64,000 bases of DNA from Clytia hemisphaerica (lineage: Eukaryota; Cnidaria; Hydrozoa; Leptothecata; Clytiidae). Shown here piece after piece: positions 11,159 through 22,407 of this stretch. The DNA is taken from the NCBI GenBank assembly GCA_902728285.1, contig CACVBU010000292.1, positions 1,756,536 to 1,820,535 on the forward strand, given 5' to 3'. The translations under genes were made by a program, and so were the position numbers. Positions within the stretch are counted from its first letter, which is position 1; the number at the start of each line of letters is the position of its first letter. The notes beneath the pieces are model-generated. The model was not told where the DNA came from, ran no database searches, and was given only the letters and a program-made list of their open reading frames with translations.

Positions 11159-13395
11159 TTACAATATGAGGGGTCTTCGAAATTGAGCAAACGAATAAGT
11201 TTGAACAGGAATGTTAGGTTGATCTGGAATGTTAGGTTGATCTAGATCGTTGAATATGGAAACAACCTCTACATCGACTGCTTTGCAATTCTTTATTCCT
11301 GCTTCCAGCTTAGATTTGAAGTGCTTGTTATTTTTATAGACATTAACCCAAAGCCCTTTCAACTTTCAATTAATTAATTTTCTTCTTGCGATTAAAACCT
11401 GCATTCGATGACTTAGTAATAGAAATTCCAAACACATGCTGATATTTTGGAATAGTCCCGTCAGCTTGTGGACTAGAAATTCTTCTATCTCGTGACCGAA
11501 ATTCATCTCCTCAGCAAGCACCAAATAATTGAGAATCGACGTCGTGTCATTTGAAAAGGAAACCTTGTATAAAGGATTTGATTTTGTCGGATAGCCAATC
11601 AACTTGATATTCTTGACAAAAATGAGCGAGTGCCCAAATATTGGTATCATCTAAAAAGGAATTGAAGTCTGTTTCAAAAAAATGTCATTGCCCAAGTTTC
11701 CATAAATTGCTTTCTAAGGCAAAAAGATATAATGAACATATATAAACTCATTGGAAAGTTAATTCTGAGCAGATTATTTCAAGGCTTCAAACCTTTTTCG
11801 AAAAAGTTGTCCTTCAAAGTGGGTCCATTTTGTGAACATTAAATGAGATAAAAAGCCAAAACCTTTGGCTGAAATCCGAAAAATCCTTAGCCCTGGGCCG
11901 AAAATTGAGGTTGCTTATAAAAAGATGTGTACCGTTGATATCTTGGAGCGAATGCAGGTGTTGAAGGAAGTAGACAACTTCATTGAATTTCTTGCCAGGA
12001 AGTTCAATCCTTCTGTTTTGACCTTCTTTGAAATTTGTCGACTGAAGCATTGCTTTGAATACAGGAGAGTTGTTTATGAGTAAATACGAACTGACATGAA
12101 TTTCTTTGTTCTCAACGTCCAAGACAACACAATCTGGAGAACCTCTTTTGTAGGAAATAGATTCCGGGTCAATTAAATGCTCAGGAATTTCCTGAGTTAA
12201 AAAATCTGTTTTAGAGGATAAGTCTACTCTTTGAAATTTGTGGATTATCAATTTGAAAAGGTGAAATATTGAACTTAACTCTGTTTTCGTACTTTCGGAT
12301 AGGCTACTATTTTGATTCAGTGGGTACTTCATTACAGAGGTCTGTAAAATTTCACATCGATATCTCTTCTCCAAAGCGGTGAAATGAAGGTCGTCGAAAA
12401 GCTTGAAATTGTAATCGGTAATATATAGATGTCTTGATCTAATAGCTTTGATTATTGAAGTCAATCCATACTTTTGAGCAACATGGAAAATTTGAAGAAA
12501 ACTTGCGTTAAAATGATTTGCATCATTAAATTGACTGGTTGCTTTGCATTTTGTTTTCATACGTTCGATTAAATGTAATTTGAATAATTTAAGCTTAAGC
12601 GTATTGGCAACTAAGTGTAAATCATCCAACTCTGAACCTAAAAAAAGACAAAAGGAATTAAATTGATGTTTGATTCACCGACAAATTTTTTATCCATAAG
12701 GCATCTCTTCCTGGTCGGAGAGATGGTGGTTTCAATGCCCCCTAGCGGTTTGTGTGAATGGGCTTTTTCACTTGCGCGAATGCGTGAAAATTAAAAAAAA
12801 ATTGCGTGAATGCATGAATTGGAAAGCTTTGCGTGAACAAAAATTGCGTGAGCTGTGAAAAAACATTGCGTGAAAGCGTGAATTTGGGGAAAAAATTTGC
12901 GTGATTGCGTGATTGAAAGTCCACTGGGGGCCTCTTCAATCCCACCACTTTAATTCACAAAAGCAAAACACGCATGTTGGGATAGGGATGATAGGCTTAT
13001 GTGTTGACACGCTTTTAAAAGCCCTCTTGGAGGAAATTTTATGAACCCCCTCCCCTCTCACCAAAGCAATATGGTATTGACCTTTGATTGATACTTTCAA
13101 AATGTGAAAAGAGTTGAAAGTTACATTTAATTTCGTTGGTCCAATCCTTAGGGTGATAAAATGACAACGCTTTGGTTACACTTTCTGCACAAACATCGAC
13201 GTCGAAAACATTTTTTTCGTTGTTATTGAAATCCATTGGACTAGATACCATTTCTAAGAAACTGGATGGCAAATGAACTTCTTTGTCTTTTGTCTTAATA
13301 ATGACGTCACATTCATTTTCATGGAAATCGAACGGAACCAATTTTTCATTTTGTTCTTCGTTTGGAACGATGTTGTCACCATTGATGCTGGCCAT
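11159..13395 (-). pseudogene. Double-BTB protein, paralogue A (frameshifted)
   Basis: Exon 1 is 13125-13395 (ATG at 13395, MASINGDNIVPNEEQNE; BTB-like CDVIIKTKDKEVHLPSSFLEM). Exon 2 is 11933-12637, holding the rest of the first BTB fold, a helical linker and a second BTB core (CVVLDVENKEIHVSSYLL, NNSPVFKAML). Exon 3 starts at 11650 (DDTNIWALAHFCQEYQVDWL). Both introns are phase 1. Exon 3 meets an in-frame TGA about 100 nt in; the homologous sequence (SILNYLVLAEEMNFG) continues in another frame to about 11366. It shifts again near 11370, where RRKLIN meets a stop and paralogue B reads RRKLADSLKK. The tail also carries a tandem duplication (NIPDQPNIP). Two frame breaks suggest a pseudogene. BTB domains mediate dimerisation and cullin-3 or corepressor binding; the specific role is unknown. 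Confidence 0.75.
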
Positions 13396-13735
13396 TGTAG
13401 CTGTTTTTTCAAATAATTTCTTGTTTTTCTGTTCTTTTTTTATCGCTGAAATGAAACAATACCAAATGATTTTGAGTCAGGTATTTCTACTTGGATTGAA
13501 CAAAATCTTTAGAAATTTTCCCTAACCATTCGTGAAAGTTGTTTCCATTAATAAAAAACTTTCTGCCCTTAAAGTACCCAGTTTGAGAGAAAATTGAGTG
13601 ATATATCAGTCAAGGAGATTCTAGATTTCTAATGCCTTTCTAAAGCACAGGTAGATGTTCCAGGGTGTTCAAAAAAGGAATCACAAAACGAAAAAATCAT
13701 AATCAAGTGCTCAAAATCAAATTTTAATTTCAGAC
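13396..13735 (-). repeat. Duplicated upstream (promoter/5' UTR) block of BTB gene A
   Basis: About 340 bp directly upstream of the start codon are nearly identical to 18175-18522 upstream of gene B. Similarity stops at ATTTCAGACAG in both copies. The block therefore moved with the gene in a recent tandem duplication and probably holds the promoter and 5' leader. On the - strand a TTTCAG acceptor near 13447 could end a 5' UTR intron; this is inference. Confidence 0.75.
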
Positions 13736-16270
13736 AGATCGGTCTTATACTAATTACAGACATTCTGCGAATATTATCTAAAAGCATTGCTAAAAATGGG
13801 AGAAACGGACCGTTTATGATTTTCTTTTTTGACAACTGACAAAAATCAAACTTAGCATAAAGAAAACCGGTACGTGAATAAAAGAAAGCCGAGAAATAAA
13901 TGGAGTGCGGATAGATGAAGAACAAAGTCTGGTATCAGGTGTGGCCATGAGTAAGCATGCCCCGCTATACGAGGAATTTAAACAAAACATATTCTATATC
14001 AATACGAACAGAATTCTTTCAAAATTTACTAGTATGAGTTGCTAATTCACACATCCTGCAATCAAGTGGAGCGCTAACAACCACTGAACTTTCTTGTAAG
14101 TTCACACGAGACATTTACAATCTTCAAACTAAAATTATTTTCAAAAATAAAACGGCAAATCCGGAAAATGTTTTAGATAGTGATGATGTTAAAATAAAAT
14201 TAGAAAATACTATTCAAGAACAGTGTTACATTGCTAGAAAGGGAATGGAAAACTTGCTAGCGTCCATAACATTTATAGGGTTAATTGAATAATTTTAGGT
14301 GTTATACTCAATTTTTACTACTTTTACCCCTAAATTGCTTGAAATTTAGTAATTTCAGGCTTAGCGTTGTTCCTAAATTGTTCTTATTTTTTGGCGATTT
14401 TGAGCACCATGGCTCTTACAAAATTGTTCTTATAAAAAAGCGTAAAAATAAATCTTTGAATCTAATATAATCGTTTTAATCACAACCAATCTCCTCTTTA
14501 AAAAAATAAATGCTAAATGTTGCCAGGTCATAAATTATGTTCTAAATATTATATCTTATAATTTTATTTCTGCAATTCAAACTAAAATATAGGTCAAATC
14601 AACAGGACATTTGGCTTAAAAACTCTCCTTTTTTATCAGTTTTTTTTCTATATTTCAAAGAAATTTCTTGGTCCCTTGAAGATAGAATAAGATAGAGCCA
14701 AATACAACAAATCTTGACAAGAGTTAAAATCAGTGCAATAGTATGTTGGCAGTAAACCTTGAAAAAAATACACCTTCAGAACTGATTGTAGCATAACAAG
14801 TTGATCAAAATAAGCACAAGAGAATTTACTGGCTTTCAATAATAGGGCTTTCAGTTTCCATTGATTAGTGATTAGAATTTCTTAACAAGATTTATACTTA
14901 ATTAATACATATGTTGTACATTTAAACTCTTATCATTTTCAAATAAACCACTTCTTATACATGAATAAATAACATAAGAGATACCGGGTGTGCCACAAAG
15001 AAGTTACATTTTTTTTGAATTGTTTAAAGCATGAACATATAAACGACTGGACATCCATCTCCTTTGTATTTTTGAAGATAATACTGCTAGCTTCGTTGCC
15101 GCCTCGTTAAAATCATCAAATGAAACAATAAATTCTGATGGTATACCTCTTGGTAATACCTTGCTAACAACGTCAAAATTTCGACAAAAGTCTTTGTTGT
15201 TCTACTTTTCTCAAGTCTTTTATCTATATCATAACAAAGATAACAGAGGCAAAATCATCGTCAGCTTGTCAAAACTCCGACTAATATTTCCAAATTTTGA
15301 CTTAAAAGTATCTAATAATTTTAGAGAGTGTCACATTCTAATTTCGATATTCTTATGACACAGGCTCTCAACTTTGGCAAGCTATTTTTTTCAAGTCATA
15401 AAAAAATTATTGGAGTGACAAAAGGGATTCAAAAGTATACACGCAGTTGAAATTCTGCATTTCAGAGTTGAAAATGTTGATAAAATATATTGCAAACTCG
15501 TGAAAAAATTTGAAAATAATTTTTTTGTGCATTAGGAGTAATGTTCAAGCTCTATCAATCATTTTACCTAAACAATTCAAAGAAATAAAATTACGACGGA
15601 ATATTGTCGGATTTTTTATAGCAATTTTGAAATACAGGCGGCAACGAAGCTCGCTTCAAAGAGACAATAAAAGATAGATGTCCAGTCGTTTATATGTTCA
15701 TGTTTAAAGGAAAGCCTAACTTAAACTTTGGTGTATTATTTTTGAAATTTGCTTTATTAGTTCAGAAGTTATGGACAAAAAACAAAAACATCAATTTTAA
15801 AAAATGTCCAAAAAAGGCAAGAAATGAGGCAATAAGTTTTTTATTTAAAAAATGATTACAATGATTTAATAAAAAGTATTTTCAAAAAAAGGGACAGAAT
15901 CATTTTAAGAATGGGTTTTTCCAGAAAAAAAACCCCTGTTGAGGAGGTCCACTTTCGTTCCAAGGGGGTAAGGTTTGATATATGTGGTGGAATTCCATAG
16001 GGAGATACAAAAATCTGTCAAAAATAACTGGAATTCCATGTGGTAGCTTTTTAAATCCTACTAAATTTAAGAATTTCAGAGGGGTTTAAATCTAAAATTT
16101 CCTGGAATTCCAGGGGGTTTACAGCATTTCCAGCCATAAAGGGATAGACCTCCTCAACAGGGGGTGTGCGGTTTTTTTCTGGAAAAGCCCAATGCATGGT
16201 AAATAAAACAGAACTTTTAGTTAATATAATAGAATCTGGCACAAACAAAAAATTGTGATTATGTATGCCA
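13736..16270. other. Spacer between BTB genes A and B
   Basis: No convincing gene on either strand. It contains the foldback element at about 15023-15708 and otherwise AT-rich sequence. Confidence 0.6.
15023..15708. repeat. Foldback element with ~80-bp inverted arms
   Basis: The left arm (15023-15106; TTTAAAGCATGAACATATAA, then GACTGGACATCCATCTC, then CTTCGTTGCCGCC) pairs with the right arm (15636-15708; GGCGGCAACGAAG, then AGATGTCCAGTCG, then TATATGTTCATGTTTAAAG). The arms enclose about 530 bp of AT-rich filler with no useful ORF. Weak inverted similarity continues outward to about 14990 and 15735. Probably a non-autonomous DNA transposon. Confidence 0.75.
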
Positions 16271-18174
16271 TTATGCATTTATAAGCTCCATTTTGGGTTG
16301 ATCTAGATCATGAAATATGGAAACAACGTCAGCATCAACTGCTTTATATTTCTTTATCCCAGCCTCTTTTTTCTCTCGGGTTGTTTGCTTGCCATACCTG
16401 GGAAGAGTATCAAAGTACGGATCAATCAGAAACTTCTTCAAAGAATCAGCTAATTTTCTTCTTGCAATCCAAACTTGCATTCGACGGCTGAGTAGGAGAA
16501 ATTCCAAGCACATACTGATATTTTGGAACCCTCTTAAGAGTTTAGAAACCAAACTCCTTTCTACTTCAATACCAAAATGCATATCTTCAGCTAACACTAA
16601 ATAGTTGAGAATTGTCTTTGTTCTGTTTGTAGCACAATTTCGTATGAAGGACTCTATTTTGTTGGAGAGCCAATCCACTTGATATTCTTGACACAAAGGT
16701 GCCAGAGCCCAAATATTAGTGTCATCTACAAATGGGTAGGAAAATTCGGACAGTAAAAAACAAGAAGGAAATTTTGAAAATCTAAATTCATTGATGATTA
16801 GAAAAGACACTATAGAAGTAATTTGTTTGTGAAGGTCGAAAAAAGGTCGGGAAATGTTCAAAAAACGATAAGTTACTTCAAGAGTATTGTACACAAAAAT
16901 ACCTTTAATATCTTGAAGTGTGTGTAGAAATTGAAGGAAGTAGACAACTTCATTGAATTTCTTGCCAGGAAGTTCAATCCTTCTGTTTTGACCTTCTTTG
17001 AAATTTGTCGAACTCAACATTGCTTTGAATACAGGAGAGTTGTTTATGAGTAAATACGAACTGACATGAATTTCTTTGTTCTCAACGTCCAAGACGACAC
17101 AATTTGGAAAACCCTTTTTGTAGGAAATTGACTCATAATCAATAAAGTGCTCATGAATCTGGTGGGTTAAGAAATCTGTTTTAGAAGCCAAGTCGGGGTT
17201 TTGAAATTTGTGAATAATTAATTTGAAGAGGTGAAATATTGCAAGCAACTCCGGATCATTGTTGATATTGACATGTTCATATACAGAGGTCTCTAAAATT
17301 TCACATCGATATATTTTCTCCAGCGAGGTATAATGTACGTTGGCTTCTAGCCAAATCTAAGATGCGCAGAGACCTTAATCTAATTGTTTCAATTAATGTA
17401 GTCAATTCATACTTTTGAGCAGCATGAAAAACTTGCAGTAAATTCTCATCAAATTGCTTTGACTTTGATACGTATTCTGTCTTCATATGTTCGATTAAAT
17501 GTAATTTGAATGATTTTAGCTTAAGCGTATTTGTAACTAAGAGTAAATCATCCAACTCCGAACCTAAAAATACAAAAAATCCAAAGTATTAAAACATATT
17601 TGTATGAGAAATAAAAATATGAGAATCTCTTGGCACCTTCTATAGCTTTAAACTAAAATAGCCTTCTTGGTACTACCTTAAAGTCGCTGATCTTTAATTT
17701 TCACGTGGACTTTTTTTCGCGAATCGAAGATCAAAATTTTTCGAGTGGATAGAATTTCGCGAATCGGCCTATCTTGTAGCTACTAATTTAAGGAAAGATT
17801 TTCGATGAACGCCACCTTTAAACACACCCGGGGCGTTTATTCAAAGCAATACGGTATGGCTTTTGATTGATACTTACAAAATGCGAAAAGAGTCGAAACT
17901 TACAGTCAATTTTGTTGGTCCAATCCTTAGGGTGATAAAATGACAACGCTTTGGTTACACTTTCAGCACAAACATCAACGTCGAAAAGATTATTTTCGTT
18001 GTTATTGAAATCCATTGGACTAGATACCATTTCTAAGAAACTGGATGGCAACTGAACTTCTTTGTCTTTTGTCTTAATAATGACGTCACATTCATTTTCA
18101 TGGAAATCGAACGGAACTAATTTTCCATTTCGCTCTTCGTTCGGAACGATGTTGTCACAATTGATGCTGGCCAT
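16271..18174 (-). pseudogene. Double-BTB protein, paralogue B (one frameshift)
   Basis: Exon 1 is 17904-18174 (MASINCDNIVPNEERNG, BTB core CDVIIKTKDKEVQLPSSFLEM, donor GTAAGT). Exon 2 is 16903-17563 and exon 3 is 16271-16725 (stop at 16271). The exons sum to 1387 nt, one more than a whole number of codons. The extra base is in exon 2 near 17340: upstream frame RILDLARSQR, downstream frame HYTSLEKIYRCEIL, both homologous to paralogues A and C. The second BTB (CVVLDVENKEIHVSSYLL, NNSPVFKAML) and the C-terminal helical region with ISMCLEFLLLSRRMQVWIARR are otherwise complete. The last intron (16726-16902, 177 nt) has no stop and is a multiple of three, so its retention would add 59 residues. A single indel in an otherwise well-kept gene could be a sequencing error. 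Confidence 0.75.
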
Positions 18175-18522
18175 TGTAGCTGTTTTTTTAAATAATTTCT
18201 TGTTTTTCTGTTCTTTTTTTATCGCTGAAATGAAACAATACCAAATGATTTTGAGTCAGGTATTTCTACTTGGATTGAACAAAATCTTTAGAAATTTTCC
18301 CTAACCATTCGTGAAAGTTGTTTCCATTAATAAAAAATCGCGAAACTTTCTGCCATTAAAGTACACAGTTTGAGAGAAAGTGGAGTGATATATCAGTCAA
18401 GGAGAGTCTAGATTTCTGATGTCTTTCTAAAGCACAGGTAGATGTTCCAGAGCGTTCAAAAAAGGAACCACAAAACGAAAAAATCTAAACCAAGTGTTCA
18501 AAGTTAAATTTTAATTTCAGAC
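18175..18522 (-). repeat. Duplicated upstream block of BTB gene B
   Basis: Near-identical counterpart of 13396-13735, starting at the ATG and ending at ATTTCAGACAG. It implies that genes A and B share regulatory sequence. Gene C has no such block that I could see. Confidence 0.75.
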
Positions 18523-18859
18523 AGGATTTTTTGGAAGGGACTCTTTTGTTCCATTCTTAACCTCAATTCTAAGCATCTTGCGGATTGATGCAACCTGTGA
18601 GGATTTTCTCAAAATTTGAAAAAAAAGAAGAAATAATTTTTCTACATAATCCAAAAATCGATCATTTTATATTTTCCTTAAACTTTGAAACCTTGCTGAC
18701 TTTAAATTTGTAAATATCGGTTGTAATACCATTGCTATTAATGGGCGAAACGGGTCTATTATGATTTTCAATTTTTTCTTCTTCATTTTCCATCAGGTGA
18801 TTAGAATAAGAAAGTTTAAAAAATGGGTTTTTCAGATTATTGCGCGTTACCTACCATGT

Positions 18860-18865
18860 TTTATT
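18860..18865 (-). terminator. Candidate poly(A) signal of BTB gene C
   Basis: AATAAA on the - strand, about 150 nt after the stop codon of gene C at 19013, beyond the foldback element. Position only; no transcript evidence. Confidence 0.4.
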
Positions 18866-18902
18866 TCAAACATTTTTACTAATGTAAACAAAAGCTATAA
18901 CC

Positions 18903-19002
18903 TAGCTGGCACACAACGTTATTTCAACGTTTATCTAACGTTCACAACATCCATATAACGCAACGTTAGATGAACGTTGAAACAACGTTGTGTGCCAGCT
19001 GG
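18903..19002. repeat. Short foldback MITE in the 3' UTR of BTB gene C
   Basis: A ~100-bp near-perfect inverted repeat. TAGCTGGCACACAACGTT runs into repeated AACGTT motifs and returns as AACGTTGTGTGCCAGCTGG. It lies about 10 bp past the stop codon of gene C, so a transcript would carry a long hairpin of roughly 45 bp per arm. Confidence 0.85.
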
Positions 19003-19012
19003 AAACCAGTTG

Positions 19013-21150
19013 CTAATCGAATGAAACCTGGATGTTTTGTTGATCCAAATCCTTAAAAATGGATTCAATCTCACTGGCAATTATCATGCGAACCATCCAC
19101 GTGAAGCTGAGATTTTTAAGCAAACAAGATAAATTCACTCTTGCAATCCAAATTTGAATTCTGCGACTAAGAAGTAAGAATTCCAGATGCATACTAATAT
19201 GTTGGAAATGTCCAGTAAGTTTACCAATTAGAATCTTCTGTAAATGCATACCAAATTGCATATCTTCTGTAAGGGCGAGGTATCTCAGTAAAGTTTTGGT
19301 GTTGGCTACTGTATAGTTTTTGTTGATGAAAGATTTGATTTTTTCAACCAACCAGTCCACTTGATATTCATGACATAGTGCTCCTAATGCCCAAATATTT
19401 GTTTTGTCTAAACACAAAAGAAGAATATATTAATCCACAATCTTTTTCATAATATTCGAGATAAAAGGGGAATCCCCCCATGGAGTTTGATAACAACAAA
19501 CGAATTTGTACCTTAGGTTACAAATTGAAATACCTCTACCTTAGGGTAGAGTTTTAAGAATGCTAGACTATAGGACTTCGGGATTTCAGGGTCCAAAAGT
19601 TCAAAGATGGTCCAATAAGGCTTTAGAGTATAGCCTGGAAGTGTTTAAAGCCCCTCCTGAATTAAAATATTCGATTTTAAAAATTATATAGATAGCCCAA
19701 AATCGCCAAAAGAGCTAAAAAGAAATGCTTTATAAATTCTTAACAAATCTCCTACACCATTCCGATCGTCCAAATGAGTATTTTTTCTAAAATTATTTAA
19801 ACCAGAATATTCAAAATAGAGTTGTGTCAATTACCTTTAATTTGGATGAACATCAAAAAAGTTAAAAGTACACGAGGAAAAAACTTTACCAAGTTTTGAG
19901 TCACTCGGTACAGCTCGGTGCAAAGTAAAATTCTAAAACTATGATTCATACCATTTATATCTTGAATAGTAGTCAAGAACTGTAGAAAATAGGCGACTTC
20001 GTCAATTTTCTTGCCGGGGAGTTCAATTCGTCTGCTTTGACCTTCTTTGAAACGCGTTGAGTTCAACATTGTTTTGAACACTGGTGAATTACTGGTCAAA
20101 AGGCAGGAGTTGACAAAAATCTCTTTATTCTCGACCACCAACGTAACACAATCTTTTGAGTCTTTGTCACAGGTAAACGTGTTCTCGAGGCAATGTTCCC
20201 ATAATGAATAGCTTAAAAAATCTTTCTTCACAGCCAAGTCTGTATAATGAAGCCTGTGTGCGGTTAAAGTGAATAAATGAAAAATTGCACGAAGCTCTGT
20301 CAGTTGTTTATCGGTTGGAGTTTCGGCATTTTTGACGTATCTGATGATAGTGTTACTCAAAATTTCACAACGATACTTCCTTTCAAGCACTGTAAAACAG
20401 GCAGATTCTAACTGACCAAATTCCAATAAGCCAAGATTTTCTGTACGAATCGCTTCAACCAGGGTACCAATCTCATATGTTTGAGCGATATGCAAGACTT
20501 TGAGTAGTTGCTCATCAAAAAATGCTGCTTTATCGATACATAATTTAGCGTGGCTTATTAAATGTTGTCGAAATTCTTTCTTCAATTTGAGAGCATCTGT
20601 GACGAAAAACAAGTCTTCCAAATCCGACACTATAAAAAATATTGATGCAATATAAAAATCAGTGCTTCGTTTTATCCTGATTCTATTTTTGACAATTCAA
20701 TAGATCATGGCGATTAAAAAGGTCCACTGTAAAAAAAAAGGTCACAATCTTTTAACAAAATACTACTGAAGAAATGATAACCAGCAAACATTTTCAAAGC
20801 TAAATTTTCCAAATTCTTTTATGCCTAATACAGAGAAACTTTATAACTAATCTCTTATTAAAGAAAGATAAATCTTAAAAAATATGATAATATAACTTAC
20901 ATTCGATTGAATTTGACCAATTTCTTGGATGATAAAATGACAGAGCTAGTAATACTTTTCCTGATTCCGTACTCTTCATTTCGATGACATTATCATTGAT
21001 GTCTTCGGTTGAAGCCATTTTCAAAAAACTTGACGGCAAATGAACTTCTTTGTCCTTGGTCAAGATGATGACGTCACAGTCATCTTCATCAAAATCGAAT
21101 GGAATCAACTTTTCTTTACGCTCTTCGTTGGATACAGGGAGTCCACCCAT
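19013..21150 (-). CDS. Double-BTB protein, paralogue C (intact, 440 aa)
   Basis: Exons are 20901-21150 (ATG at 21150, MGGLPVSNEERKEKLIPF), 19952-20629 and 19013-19407. They sum to 1323 nt, exactly 441 codons, with GT-AG sites and two phase-1 introns. The first BTB unit spans about residues 20-130 (CDVIILTKDKEVHLPSSFL, then ALSFYHPRNW, then DLFFVTDALKL). A helical linker follows, then a second BTB unit at about 235-330 (CVTLVVENKEIFVNSCLLT, SPVFKTMLNSTRFKEGQ, YFLQFL, CHEYQVDWLVEKIKSFI). The C-terminal helices include HLEFLLLSRRIQIWIAR. No kelch, MATH or zinc-finger partner is visible, so this is not a standard KLHL protein. BTB domains generally dimerise and recruit cullin-3 or corepressors; the role here is unknown. 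It is the diverged, intact member of the three-gene tandem array. Confidence 0.85.
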
Positions 21151-22284
21151 TATAACTGCTTTTAGAATCGATCAACAATCAACCAACCAGAGCTAACAGG
21201 AAAAAGATATCGAAAATTCCTTCAAAAGTAGTTTTTTCAGCAAACATTAAACGTAATTTTTTAAAGGTTAACATGAAGGATTTAAAAAAACATGAGAATA
21301 ATTTAGTTGAAGTTTGTATACGCCAAGAAAACATGAAAAAATACAAATTTTTCAGACATTGGTAACGATCTTTCATACACGATGTAGCTGTCATTTTTAT
21401 AATTGCCTGGCAAGTGGTATATGGCCTTACTAAATCACTATCTAGAATCAGCTTTTAGAAAAATGAATTTCGAAGTGTTGTTTCAAGAATTGACAAGAAT
21501 TAAAATATATTTTATCAATCTAAAAAAAAAGATTTTTCTAAAAATAAAAAATATAATCACTTGAGTATAATAAGAATCATAAAGAAATAAATGATTAAGT
21601 TTATAATGAATAAAATCAAAATATGTTTCATGAAAGGTAGAAGAATAAAAAATGTCAAAAAATATCAGAGCAGAGCAAAGAGACACAAGGGCCTTTCCCA
21701 AAGGGATGTTAAAATATTTCCAATTAAAGGTTATAAACAGACCAAAGAATAGAAAAAACAATGAAACACTCCATACAAGAATAAAAACAAAAGGCCTATG
21801 TCACTTTTTTTAGATTAAAACTTTGAATAAACTTGAATGAGAATGCACTAATTGAAGAAGCAAACGTCAATTTCAACCATTGTGTCCATAAAGAATCTGT
21901 AATTTATTTCCCTGCCATTTCAAAAGTGTACGACGAAATTCTTCATTTTGAAGAACAATCCTTTTTATATCCTGGTCTCAATATGATATTCCAACTGCAC
22001 CAATCCCAAAGTTTTCCAAAATATCTCTCGTATCAAGGGTACAGTAATTTTTCAATCCATTTCTGCATTCTATTCCTGGTTTATGTAGAAACGACCTTGA
22101 AACCCATTAGCATAACATAACTGTTCATATTAATGAAATTATTCCATCTTGCTTGAATAGATATTGAATGATGAATAATGTCCAGTGTATAGATTGTGTC
22201 CAATAAAATCTATAAACAAAATATCTCTTTTGCTTTCTCGTTTTTGTTGTTCCCAAAACCACTTTTCATAACCTTAAACAACCC
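21151..22284. other. Spacer between BTB gene C and the zinc-finger gene
   Basis: AT-rich. The ORFs present (for example 21833-22120 on +) have no recognisable domain or coding signature. The left part is probably the promoter of gene C and the right part the 3' UTR of the zinc-finger gene. Confidence 0.5.
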
Positions 22285-22400
22285 TAAAATGAAAAAAAAG
22301 TTACAAAATACCATTAAAAAAAGTATCCGATGTATACAAGTTCTTTGGTTTCAATAAGAGCACGATAAATAGAATGAAATCTATCTACAAGCAGACTCAC
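22285..22400 (-). other. Probable 3' UTR intron of the zinc-finger gene
   Basis: A consensus donor GAG|GTGAGT lies seven nucleotides after the TGA stop at 22408-22410, and a strong pyrimidine-rich acceptor (TTTCATTTTAG) lies near 22284. The stop would sit within about 10 nt of the exon junction, too close to trigger nonsense-mediated decay by the usual 50-nt rule. Confidence 0.5.
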
Positions 22401-22407
22401 CTCAAGA

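Noticed and set aside
21833..22120. 95-codon + strand ORF between the BTB and zinc-finger genes
   Set aside because: No motif recognised, no promoter or splice evidence.
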